From Patescibacteria group bacterium (GTDB taxonomy: Bacteria > Patescibacteriota > Patescibacteriia > Patescibacteriales > WJLG01), in contig JAQUPS010000004.1 in assembly GCA_028716485.1 (NCBI GenBank), forward strand, positions 37,179 to 81,193: a DNA stretch of 44,015 nt, written 5' to 3'. How positions within the stretch are numbered: position 1 is the stretch's first letter; each line of letters starts with the position of its first letter. Under the pieces are notes generated by a model. The model was not told where the DNA came from. It saw nothing but the letters and a program-made list of their open reading frames with translations, and ran no database searches. Both the position numbers and the translations under genes were made by a program. Shown here piece after piece: positions 18,524-26,835 of this stretch.

Positions 18524-19222
18524 ATGGAAGAAGATAAAGAAGCAAAGACCGCCAAGGATGAAAAAATTAAAGAAATAAAAAAGGAAGCTGTTGAACCTGA
18601 AAAAAAGGTTGAAGAGCCCGTTTTCGCTAAGGCTTCCTCCTTCGCTAAGGCTTCGGAGGACAAGTCGGAGGACAAGTCGGCGGACAAGCCGGTTTTGGCC
18701 GCGGAAAAAGATTTTATCGACGAAGAAGATAATGAACCGGAAGTTTTGCCTAAAAAAGACGGCGATGTTACCGAAGAGCTTCCTGATGATATCAAGAAAA
18801 AATTGGAAGCGAGAAAAGAAGAAAAGAGCGCCAAAAAACCGATGAAGAAAAAGAAAAAGAGAGCCAAGGTCAGAGTGGAAGTCGGAAAGATTTACGTCAA
18901 AGCCAGCTATAATAATACCATCGTCACCGCCACTGATTTGAACGGCAATGTCATTTCCTGGGCTTCCGCCGGCATGGCCGGATTCAAAGGCCCGAAAAAA
19001 GCGACTTCTTACGCCGCGCAAATCATCACCAAAATAGTTTTAATGAAAGCCAAGGATGAATACGGCATGCGCGAGGCGAGCGTCTTTATCAAAGGCATCG
19101 GCACCGGCCGCGAAGCCGCGGTCCGAGCCGTCAACGCCAACGGCATCAATGTCACTTCTATCAAGGACATAACGCCGATTCCGCATAACGGCTGCCGCCC
19201 GAAGAAACCCAGAAGAGTTTAA
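18524..19222 (+). CDS. rpsK: 30S ribosomal protein S11 with about 110-residue charged N-terminal extension
   Basis: Core VGKIYVKASYNNTIVTATDLNGNVISWASAGMAGFKGPKKATSYAAQ...NGCRPKKPRRV; extension includes FAKASSFAKASEDKSEDKSADK. Confidence 0.95.
   Translation: MEEDKEAKTAKDEKIKEIKKEAVEPEKKVEEPVFAKASSFAKASEDKSEDKSADKPVLAAEKDFIDEEDNEPEVLPKKDGDVTEELPDDIKKKLEARKEEKSAKKPMKKKKKRAKVRVEVGKIYVKASYNNTIVTATDLNGNVISWASAGMAGFKGPKKATSYAAQIITKIVLMKAKDEYGMREASVFIKGIGTGREAAVRAVNANGINVTSIKDITPIPHNGCRPKKPRRV
18618..18690. repeat. Nested/duplicated element A in the rpsK extension
   Basis: ccgttttcgctaaggcttcctccttcgctaaggcttcggaggacaagtcggaggacaagtcggcggacaagcc. Confidence 0.8.
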
Positions 19223-19252
19223 AAGTTATAAAGTGAAAATTTGGAAATAATA

Positions 19253-19287
19253 TTCCAAATTCTAAATTCCATATTCCAAATTCCAAT
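19253..19287. repeat. Heptamer array ccaaatt ctaaatt ccatatt ccaaatt ccaatat
   Basis: Five contiguous 7-nt units immediately before rpsD ATG. Confidence 0.68.
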
Positions 19288-19920
19288 ATGAAAAATACCG
19301 ATCCAAAATGCAAGCAGTGCCGGCGCATCGGAGAAAAATTATTCTTCAAGGGCGAGCGCTGTTCTTCGCCGAAGTGCGCGATAACCAGAAGGAATTATAT
19401 TCCCGGTTTTCATGGCCCCAAAGCCAAAGGCGCTCCGCGCCGCAGCGATTACGGCATGCAGCTGATTGAAAAGCAAAAGGCCAAGAAGCAGTATCTTCTG
19501 AACGAAAAGCAATTCCGGATTTTGTTCGATCATGCCGCCAAAAAAAGAGGCAACACCGAAGAGTTCTTGCTCCAGCTTTTGGAATTGCGTTTGGATAATG
19601 TAGTCTACCGCGCCGCGCTCGGCGCTTCCCGCAACGAAGCTCGCCAGCTGGTTAATCACGGCCATTTTACCGTTAACGGCAAAATGGTGAATATCCCTTC
19701 TTATAAAGTCAAGCAAGGCGACATCGTGGCGCTGAAAGAAAAAAGCAAACGCAGCAAAAAATTCGCCAATATTGAAGCCAGGATCAAGAAAGCGCAAATC
19801 CCCGGCTGGCTGAACGTCACTGCCGAAGATTTAAGCGCGAAAGTTCTCCATGAACCGGCTGCCCGCGATTTGCGCGTAAATTTCAGTCCGCAGGTGATCG
19901 TCGAATTCTATTCCAGATAA
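19288..19920 (+). CDS. rpsD: 30S ribosomal protein S4 (Cys-containing form)
   Basis: KCKQCRRIGEKLFFKGERCSSPKCAITRRNYIPG; LDNVVYRAALGASRNEARQLVNHGHFTVNGKMVNIPSY. Confidence 0.97.
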   Translation: MKNTDPKCKQCRRIGEKLFFKGERCSSPKCAITRRNYIPGFHGPKAKGAPRRSDYGMQLIEKQKAKKQYLLNEKQFRILFDHAAKKRGNTEEFLLQLLELRLDNVVYRAALGASRNEARQLVNHGHFTVNGKMVNIPSYKVKQGDIVALKEKSKRSKKFANIEARIKKAQIPGWLNVTAEDLSAKVLHEPAARDLRVNFSPQVIVEFYSR

Positions 19921-19962
19921 AATTAATTCTCTATAATAAAACAAAAATTAATTTAAATTTTT

Positions 19963-20838
19963 ATGGAATCAATAGCCAAGCCAAACAAAATTGAATTTTT
20001 GCCCGGTGAAAAAATCAACGAAACCATCGCGACCGTCGAGCCTTTTTATCCCGGCTATGGAATGACCATCGGCAATTCTCTGCGCCGCGTCTTGCTCTCT
20101 TCTTTGTTGGGAACCGCTGTTGTGGGCGTAAAAATCAACGGCGCCAGCCATGAATTCACCGTTTTGCCGCACGTCAAGGAAGATATTTTGGAAATCATCA
20201 TGAACTTGAAGCAGCTGAAAGTCACGATGTTTGATGAAGACGAGATAAAATTAGAGCTGGAAGTCCATGGTAAAAAGGAAGTCAAAGCGGGCGACATCAA
20301 GAAAGACAGCCGGGTGGAAATAGCCAACCCGAATTTATTGATCGGCACCATCACCGACATGGCCGGATCAATGTCAATGGAAATTACCGTCGGCAAGGGT
20401 CGCGGCTATCGTTCGGTTGAAGCGATTGAGAAGAAAAACACCGAAGTCGGCTATATCGAAACCGATGCGTTTTTCTCACCTGTCTTGTCAGTCGGCTTGA
20501 AAGTGGAAAATGTCCGCGTCGGCAAAATGACCAATTGGGATAAATTAGTTTTCAATATCGTCACCGACGGAACGATTTCTCCGGAAAAAGCTTTTAACGA
20601 TTCGGTTAAAGTTTTACAGGAGCAAGTCGATTCTTTGGCTCCGGGCGCGATCGAAGTGAAAGACGAAGTCAAGCTGGAAGAAGCGGCGGTTGAAGAAATC
20701 AAGGAAGTCGAAGGGGAGAAAGAGGAAAAGAAACCCAAAAAATCCTCCTCCGCTAAAGCTTCGGAGGACAAGGAAAAGAAAGCTAAGAAATCCTCCTCCG
20801 CTAAAGCTTCGGAGGACAAGGAAAAGAAAGCTAAATAA
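19963..20838 (+). CDS. rpoA: DNA-directed RNA polymerase subunit alpha, N-terminal domain only
   Basis: FYPGYGMTIGNSLRRVLLSSLLGTAVVGVKI...; ends in a Lys/Glu tail with no alpha-CTD motif. Confidence 0.96.
   Translation: MESIAKPNKIEFLPGEKINETIATVEPFYPGYGMTIGNSLRRVLLSSLLGTAVVGVKINGASHEFTVLPHVKEDILEIIMNLKQLKVTMFDEDEIKLELEVHGKKEVKAGDIKKDSRVEIANPNLLIGTITDMAGSMSMEITVGKGRGYRSVEAIEKKNTEVGYIETDAFFSPVLSVGLKVENVRVGKMTNWDKLVFNIVTDGTISPEKAFNDSVKVLQEQVDSLAPGAIEVKDEVKLEEAAVEEIKEVEGEKEEKKPKKSSSAKASEDKEKKAKKSSSAKASEDKEKKAK
20743..20838. repeat. Tandem 48-bp duplication of an element A copy at the rpoA 3' end
   Basis: tcctcctccgctaaagcttcggaggacaaggaaaagaaagctaa(g) repeated at 20743 and 20791. Confidence 0.92.
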
Positions 20839-20901
20839 ATTTTAAAATATTCATAGATTAGCGTTAGAATAAATATCCGTAGATTTTTGAATTAAATTTT
20901 T

Positions 20902-21252
20902 ATGCGGCACCGAAACAAGAATAAAGTATTAGGTAGAAAAAGAGGCCCAAGAATTGCGCTGTTGAAAAATCTGGCGTCCAGCATTTTGATATACGAAAAA
21001 GTGCAGACCACCGAAGCAAAAGCCAAGATTGTCCGAGGTCAAGTGGAAAAGATGATTACGCTGGCTAAGAACAATGATCTGGCTTCCACCAAAAAATTGA
21101 TCGCTTCGCTGCCGCAAAAGATGGCGGTTTTGAAAGCGATTGAGGTTTTGCGCGAAAGATACAAAGGGAGAAATGGCGGCTACACCCGGATAATCAAGCT
21201 CAAAGAGCGCCAGGGCGACGGAGCCAAGATTGTGCAGATAGAATTAGTTTAA
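20902..21252 (+). CDS. rplQ: 50S ribosomal protein L17
   Basis: MRHRNKNKVLGRKRGPRIALLKNLASSILIYEKVQTTEAKAK. Confidence 0.96.
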   Translation: MRHRNKNKVLGRKRGPRIALLKNLASSILIYEKVQTTEAKAKIVRGQVEKMITLAKNNDLASTKKLIASLPQKMAVLKAIEVLRERYKGRNGGYTRIIKLKERQGDGAKIVQIELV

Positions 21253-21377
21253 AAATAAGTTTGGTCATAAAACGCGAATACCACGAATTATAAGCGAATA
21301 CCGCGAACACCAAATTAAATAACCGTTTGTTGTATTCGCTTCTAATTTGCAGTATTCGTGTTATATAATTAGTTTAT

Positions 21378-21725
21378 ATGGAAAGAAAATTGCATACAAT
21401 TGACGCGACCGGCCAGGCGATCGGCAGATTAGCCACTAATATTGCCACGATTTTGCGCGGGAAAAATAAAGTTACTTATCGTCCGCATTTGGACGAAGGC
21501 GATTGCGTGGTGGTAATCAACGCCGACAAGGTGAAAATTACCGGCAAGAAATTACAGCAGAAGAAATATTATCGCGTTTCCCAATATCCGGGCGGCCTTA
21601 AAGAAACCACTTTGGAAGAATTAATGGCCAAGAAACCGGGCGATGCTTTGAAAAAAGCCGTCAAGCAGATGCTGCCCAACACCAAATTGCGCCCGGGCAT
21701 GCTGAAACGTTTAATTATAAAATAA
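21378..21725 (+). CDS. rplM: 50S ribosomal protein L13
   Basis: IDATGQAIGRLATNIATILRGKNKVTYRPHLDEGDCVVVINADKVKITGKK. Confidence 0.96.
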   Translation: MERKLHTIDATGQAIGRLATNIATILRGKNKVTYRPHLDEGDCVVVINADKVKITGKKLQQKKYYRVSQYPGGLKETTLEELMAKKPGDALKKAVKQMLPNTKLRPGMLKRLIIK

Positions 21726-21755
21726 TATATCTTTATCATTTAGCATTGATTGCAT

Positions 21756-22250
21756 ATGCCAACTAAAAAGATAATCAAAAAGACTGAAGCAGCCGCTCCT
21801 CCCAAAGCAGCGCCAAAGGAAAAGGTGGTGGTGGAAGTTAAGGAAGAAATTTCTTCGAGCAAGGGAAAATATATCAAAGCTATCGGCCGCCGCAAGACAG
21901 CCTCGGCTCAGGTTAGGATTTATCTTGCGGGCAAGGGCGAAGTTATCGTCAATGGCAAGCAAGTGGAAAAATATTTTGATGCCGACCGCGCCGCGATCGC
22001 CATTCAGCCGTTAAAGCTTACCGGCGTAGGCAAGGATGTCGATGTTTCAGTTTTGTGCAAAGGCGGCGGAGTAAATTCTCAAGCCGAAGCCACCCGCCAC
22101 GGCCTGGCTCGCGTCCTGATTCTGCTTGATCCGGAATTGGATGGCGCCATCCGCGCCAAAGGCTGGCTCACCCGCGACTCCCGCAAGGTGGAAAGAAAGA
22201 AACCTGGCCTCAAGAAAGCCCGCCGCGCCCCGCAGTGGTCAAAACGTTAA
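21756..22250 (+). CDS. rpsI: 30S ribosomal protein S9 with N-terminal extension
   Basis: AIGRRKTASAQVRIYLAGKGEVIVNGK...RDSRKVERKKPGLKKARRAPQWSKR. Confidence 0.96.
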   Translation: MPTKKIIKKTEAAAPPKAAPKEKVVVEVKEEISSSKGKYIKAIGRRKTASAQVRIYLAGKGEVIVNGKQVEKYFDADRAAIAIQPLKLTGVGKDVDVSVLCKGGGVNSQAEATRHGLARVLILLDPELDGAIRAKGWLTRDSRKVERKKPGLKKARRAPQWSKR

Positions 22251-22255
22251 TTTTA

Positions 22256-22304
22256 TTCCCCTCCTCGGGAGGGGTGGACGCGCCGCGCGGACGGAGTGGG
22301 TTTC
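22256..22304. repeat. Element C copy (forward)
   Basis: ttcccctcctcgggaggggtggacgcgccgcgcggacggagtgggtttc. Confidence 0.8.
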
Positions 22305-22335
22305 AATTCATTTACGTCTATTCGAATCACATATC

Positions 22336-22370
22336 AAAAAACGCATTTCTCTCAAAGGGTGCGTTTTTTT
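22336..22370 (+). terminator. Rho-independent terminator
   Basis: AAAAAACGCA...TGCGTTTTTTT. Confidence 0.75.
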
Positions 22371-22428
22371 TGTTGGCCATGGATTTTTTTTATTTTTTTT
22401 GCTAAGATTATTCTATATTTAGCTATTT

Positions 22429-23523
22429 ATGGAAAATCTGCTGAAAAGAATTGAAAATCTGCAAAAGCGCCTGGCGGATGTCTGGCAGGTTTTGGATTTG
22501 GAAAAAGCTAAGGCCGAGCTGGCGGAAAAGCGGGGGATAATGGAAGAAGAAGGGTTTTGGAACGACCAGGAGCGGGCGGTGAAGATCAGCAAGGAAGCGG
22601 AAGATTTGGATAAGGAAGCGAAGCGCTGGGAAAAGATAAAAAATGAGATTCAGGAGTTTTTTGATCTGATTACCGAGGCCATCAAGGAAAAAGATAATTC
22701 GCTGGAAAAAGATGTTGATAAGAATCTGGCCGATTTGGAAAAGAGATTCGAGGCGATGGAATTTTTCGCTCTGTTTTCCGGCAAGTATGACCGCGATAAC
22801 GCGATTTTGGCGATTCACGCCGGCACGGGCGGAGTGGACGCGCAGGATTGGGCGCAGATTTTGGAACGGATGTATCTGCGCTTTGCCGAAAAGATGGGCT
22901 TCCGCGCGGAAATAATCGACCGCACGGTCGGCAACGAAGCCGGCATCAAGAGCGTCTCGATAAAAATCGACGGCCTTTGGGCGTTCGGCCATCTGAAATC
23001 CGAGGCCGGCGTGCATCGCTTGGTGCGCATTTCGCCTTTCGACGCCGAAAATATGCGCCAAACATCTTTTGCTCTGGTCGATGTGGTGCCGGAATTTCCC
23101 GAAGCCGACGAAATAGAAATCAAAGACGACGAAATAAAACTGGAAACTTATCGCTCTTCCGGCGCGGGCGGGCAGAACGTCAATAAGGTTTCGACCGCCG
23201 TCCGGCTTACCCATATTCCTACCGGCATCACCGTGCAATGCCAGACCCAGCGCTCGCAATATCAGAACCGCGAATTAGCGATGAAGCTTCTGAAATCAAA
23301 ATTACTGCAGCGGCAATTGGAAGAACAAAGCCAAGAGAAGAAAGAAGTCCGCGGCGAAGTCCAGAAAGCGGAGTGGGGGAAGCAGATCCGCTCTTACGTG
23401 ATGCAGCCGTACCAAATGGTCAAAGATCATCGCACCGAATATGAAACCTCGGATATTAAAAGCGTTTTGGACGGCGAGATCGACGGTTTCATCGAAGCGT
23501 ATCTTAAATCAAATAAAAAATAA
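22429..23523 (+). CDS. prfB: Peptide chain release factor 2, continuous frame
   Basis: [62 protein letters not shown]. Confidence 0.95.
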   Translation: MENLLKRIENLQKRLADVWQVLDLEKAKAELAEKRGIMEEEGFWNDQERAVKISKEAEDLDKEAKRWEKIKNEIQEFFDLITEAIKEKDNSLEKDVDKNLADLEKRFEAMEFFALFSGKYDRDNAILAIHAGTGGVDAQDWAQILERMYLRFAEKMGFRAEIIDRTVGNEAGIKSVSIKIDGLWAFGHLKSEAGVHRLVRISPFDAENMRQTSFALVDVVPEFPEADEIEIKDDEIKLETYRSSGAGGQNVNKVSTAVRLTHIPTGITVQCQTQRSQYQNRELAMKLLKSKLLQRQLEEQSQEKKEVRGEVQKAEWGKQIRSYVMQPYQMVKDHRTEYETSDIKSVLDGEIDGFIEAYLKSNKK

Positions 23524-23553
23524 AAAATGCAACCGGAAGAACCGATTGCATTG
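23523..23553 (-). terminator. Terminator of the small minus-strand gene
   Basis: Minus strand: TGCAATCGGTTCTTCCGGTTGCATTTTTTA. Confidence 0.75.
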
Positions 23554-23567
23554 CCCGACGAATAGTT

Positions 23568-23696
23568 TTATCTGATGTGATGAGCCAGCCATATGTAGCC
23601 GGCAACAATAGTTAAAACAGTCCATATTCCCAAAATCCAGACATGGGGGCTTACGGACTTCGGCTTATTTACCAAAGGACGATTTTTTTCTGTCAT
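23568..23696 (-). CDS. 42-aa single-TM small protein
   Basis: MTEKNRPLVNKPKSVSPHVWILGIWTVLTIVAGYIWLAHHIR; SD GGAGG, promoter and terminator present. Confidence 0.75.
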   Translation of the reverse strand: MTEKNRPLVNKPKSVSPHVWILGIWTVLTIVAGYIWLAHHIR

Positions 23697-23722
23697 AATA
23701 CCTCCGGTTAAAGTGATTTTTA

Positions 23723-23751
23723 ATATTAGCATAGATTATTAATTTTGTCAA
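23723..23751 (-). promoter_or_regulatory. Sigma70-like promoter of the 42-aa gene
   Basis: Minus strand TTGACA - 17 nt - TAATAT. Confidence 0.72.
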
Positions 23752-25253
23752 TGATAAAAAGGAGGATTGTTATTTTTATCGCCTGCTGGTTTTTTGCCGG
23801 AGGAATCATTTTTGCCTCATTTTTACCGAGAAATATGATGTTTTTCGGCCTTGATTATTTTGTCGCCGGGACAATATTTACGGTTTTGGCAGCTTGGTTT
23901 TGGAAGAAGAAAAACGCCCGCGCCATTTTGATTTGGGCGGCTTTTTTATTTTTCGGCATCTGGCGTTTTGCCGTCAGTTTGCCGGTTGATTCGCCCAATA
24001 TCATCTCGCATTATAACGGGCAAAAATTAGAATTAATCGGCCTGGTTTCCGCCGAACCGGCTATTAAAGGCAAGAGCCAGAAATTGGAAATAGAAAGCTT
24101 GGAATTAAACAGAAGTTTTTTAGTTGAAGGCAAAGTTTTAGTCGTCGTCGCCGCTTACCCGCAATATGATTTCGGCGATGTTTTGAAAATAACCTGCGCG
24201 CTTAAGCGGCCGGACAAATTGGATGATTTTGATTATGAAAAATATCTGGCTGGCAAGGGAATTTACTCGACTTGCGGTTTCCCCAAAATTTCAGTTTTGT
24301 CAGATGATAATTTATCGCCGCCGGTTTTGGCGGAGAAAAAAAGTTTAACCCTTTTCAACTGGCTGTGGGGAGGAATTTTTAAAGTCAGAGAAAGATTAAG
24401 TTCCACGATCGACAACGGTTTGACCGAACCGGAAGCCGGTCTGCTTAAAGCATTTTTATTGAACGATCCGACCGTGCCGGATGATTTGAATCTATCCTTC
24501 CGCCAGAGCGGCTTGTCGCACATCGTGGCGATTTCCGGCTCCCATATCAGCGAATTGATTGGCATCGCCTTTTTCTGCCTATTATTTTTGGGATTGAACC
24601 GGCGCCATGCTTTCTGGTTTTGCGTGCCGATAATTTTTTTCTACGTGGCCATGGTCGGCGCGCCGGCCTCGGCCTTGCGGGCGGGGATTATGGGTTTTTT
24701 GGTGTTGTTGGCTATGTATCTTGGCCGGTTAAGCCGGCTGGATTATATTTTGGCGATCGCCGGCGCCGCGATGCTTTTATTCAATCCGCTGCTCGTTATC
24801 GCCGACGCCGGTTTTCAATTATCTTTTTTGGCCGTGCTGGGGATGGTTTATCTTTTTCCGATTTTTGATAAATGGCTGTCCGTGTTTTATGAAGAAAAAG
24901 AAAATTCAGCGATAACCCACCCCGTCCTCGCGCGGCGCGAGTCCACCCCTCCTAAGAGGGGAATTAAAATTATTTGCCAGACAGTCGCCCTGACGCTGGC
25001 CGCGCAAGTTTTTACCGCGCCGATTTTAATTTTCGGCTTTCACCAGATTTCTCTGGTCGCCCCGCTCGCCAACCTGTTCGCGCTTTGGGCCGCGCCGTTC
25101 ATTATGATTACCGCTTTTATCGCCATGGGTTTATCGGCAGTAATTCCCGCCGGAGCGATTTATTTTTTCTTGCCCGCCGATATTTTGGTAAAATATTTAA
25201 TCGCCATTGCCGAAATTTCCGCCCAATTGCCGTTTGCCTATTGGAAATTTTAA
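23745..25253 (+). CDS. comEC: ComEC/Rec2-type competence membrane protein
   Basis: GLSHIVAISGSHISELIGIAF...; GAPASALRAGIMGFLVLLAMYLGR; DAGFQLSFLAVLGMVYLFP. Confidence 0.9.
   Translation: MSMIKRRIVIFIACWFFAGGIIFASFLPRNMMFFGLDYFVAGTIFTVLAAWFWKKKNARAILIWAAFLFFGIWRFAVSLPVDSPNIISHYNGQKLELIGLVSAEPAIKGKSQKLEIESLELNRSFLVEGKVLVVVAAYPQYDFGDVLKITCALKRPDKLDDFDYEKYLAGKGIYSTCGFPKISVLSDDNLSPPVLAEKKSLTLFNWLWGGIFKVRERLSSTIDNGLTEPEAGLLKAFLLNDPTVPDDLNLSFRQSGLSHIVAISGSHISELIGIAFFCLLFLGLNRRHAFWFCVPIIFFYVAMVGAPASALRAGIMGFLVLLAMYLGRLSRLDYILAIAGAAMLLFNPLLVIADAGFQLSFLAVLGMVYLFPIFDKWLSVFYEEKENSAITHPVLARRESTPPKRGIKIICQTVALTLAAQVFTAPILIFGFHQISLVAPLANLFALWAAPFIMITAFIAMGLSAVIPAGAIYFFLPADILVKYLIAIAEISAQLPFAYWKF
24916..24964. 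repeat. Element C copy (reverse) inside comEC
   Basis: acccaccccgtcctcgcgcggcgcgagtccacccctcctaagaggggaa encodes THPVLARRESTPPKRG. Confidence 0.85.
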
Positions 25254-25307
25254 TTATTTTATGTCAATAGGCAAGTTTAAGCGGAAAAGGTATAATTTTA
25301 GCAACAA

Positions 25308-25367
25308 GTAGTATGTAGTAAGTAGTAAGGTTTTAGACCATGCCACTTACTACTTGCTACATACTAC
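25308..25367. repeat. Hairpin with heptamer arms (gtagtat gtagtaa gtagtaa / ttactac ttgctac atactac)
   Basis: 20 of 21 arm positions complementary; period 7 on both arms. Confidence 0.88.
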
Positions 25368-25370
25368 AAA

Positions 25371-26834
25371 ATGTTTAGCTTCCGCCTAATTTTAAGAATT
25401 TCATGGATAACTGCCTTGCTCGCGGCGGTTTTCGTGTTGGCTTGGCTGGCCGTCGTTCCGAGCGGAAAAATAACTTATTTTTCAAATTTCAAGGGTTATA
25501 ACGATTTTATCGGCCAGCTGACGCCCAAGGAAAGAATAGTCGCTGAATCAGACGGGACGCAGGATATTATCGGCAATCCGGCTTATTTTACTCTGCGCAC
25601 GGCAAGGCCGTTCAACGAAGCGAAAATAACGATAAAGTTTCAGACTGATCCGAATTTGCCGATTGTCGAGGCCGGAGTTTCCAAGGACGGCCGCACTTGG
25701 CAATATGATTTACAGCCGCTTTACAATGCCAAATTGGAAGATCTGATGAAAAATTGGAGCGTGCTCCGGCAAGGCGATTTGGTGCTATTGCAACTAACCC
25801 AAAAATTCGCGACAGTGAATGATTTTTTGAAAAATCCGCCGGCGATGGACAAAGTCGCTTTATATAATTATGATTGGAAAAATAATTACATCCTACCCGA
25901 TTATCAGCCGCAAAATTCAACTTCGACGATGTGTCGGCCGCTGGTCGGCGCTTATCAGTTTTATACTTATCTTAAAAATGAAAATTTGGCCGATGATTTT
26001 GTTTTTCAGGACTTGAATAAAAATCTCGACCCTGATCCGATCGATGTCAATGTTTATTATAATGACAAGCTGATCGACAGCGAGCATCTTGATGACGATG
26101 GAATCACTAATGACAGCGGGGCGCAGAAACCTTGGCGTCATTTGAAATTAAATTTGGCCAACTTGCCCGAGGGCGTTTACAAAATCGACGTTCGCGCCAA
26201 TGGCGATATCGTCACCAGGACAATTACTACCGGCCAAAGCAAAATGGCGTTTATCAATAATCTGCCTCTGGCCGATGCGCCGGAAGTTTCCTGCGGGAGA
26301 AATTTATTCACCGACGGCCGGACGCTTTCGGCGCAGACTTCGCATCCGGCTAAACTCGAGAAAATAAAAATTATCAAGGGTGGCGGAGCGACATCTTCCA
26401 GTGAAGAATTGGATATCAGCCAAACTTATAAAATTTTCACCGTCAATAATCTGCCGGTTTCCGGAAGCCGAATAATTCTGGCCAACGACGGTATCGCGCT
26501 TTCCTCTGACGGGCTTTTTTCTTTTTCCGCCGCGCAAATGATTGACCCGCGCGTCAAGGACGTTGACGCCGATTTTAATGCCGACCTCGAAGGTGTGGAT
26601 TATATCCTGGCGCGCTACGCGCCGCCGGTTAAACAGGGCGATTGGCTTATCGCGCAAGCGGATTTTGATTTGAGCAACGCTTTCCGCAAGTGGAATAAAT
26701 ATTATTTTTTAATTTCCGCGCCCGGACTTTCCACGGATGATGGCATTAACGACAAAACGCGGATAAAAGAAATCAAGATTGATCTGACCGGCACTTCGCT
26801 CTGGGAAAAAATCAGTAAAATATTTAGGAAATAA
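25371..26834 (+). CDS. Membrane-anchored hypothetical protein, large extracytoplasmic region
   Basis: N-terminal TM (ISWITALLAAVFVLAWLAVV), long soluble remainder, tightly followed by next gene. Confidence 0.75.
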   Translation: MFSFRLILRISWITALLAAVFVLAWLAVVPSGKITYFSNFKGYNDFIGQLTPKERIVAESDGTQDIIGNPAYFTLRTARPFNEAKITIKFQTDPNLPIVEAGVSKDGRTWQYDLQPLYNAKLEDLMKNWSVLRQGDLVLLQLTQKFATVNDFLKNPPAMDKVALYNYDWKNNYILPDYQPQNSTSTMCRPLVGAYQFYTYLKNENLADDFVFQDLNKNLDPDPIDVNVYYNDKLIDSEHLDDDGITNDSGAQKPWRHLKLNLANLPEGVYKIDVRANGDIVTRTITTGQSKMAFINNLPLADAPEVSCGRNLFTDGRTLSAQTSHPAKLEKIKIIKGGGATSSSEELDISQTYKIFTVNNLPVSGSRIILANDGIALSSDGLFSFSAAQMIDPRVKDVDADFNADLEGVDYILARYAPPVKQGDWLIAQADFDLSNAFRKWNKYYFLISAPGLSTDDGINDKTRIKEIKIDLTGTSLWEKISKIFRK

Positions 26835-26835
26835 A

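Noticed and set aside
22429-22600. Programmed +1 frameshift in prfB
   Set aside because: The frame is continuous through the usual site with no in-frame TGA.
22423-23259. 278-aa minus-strand ORF opposite prfB
   Set aside because: Fully antisense to a conserved gene; composition typical of antisense open frames.
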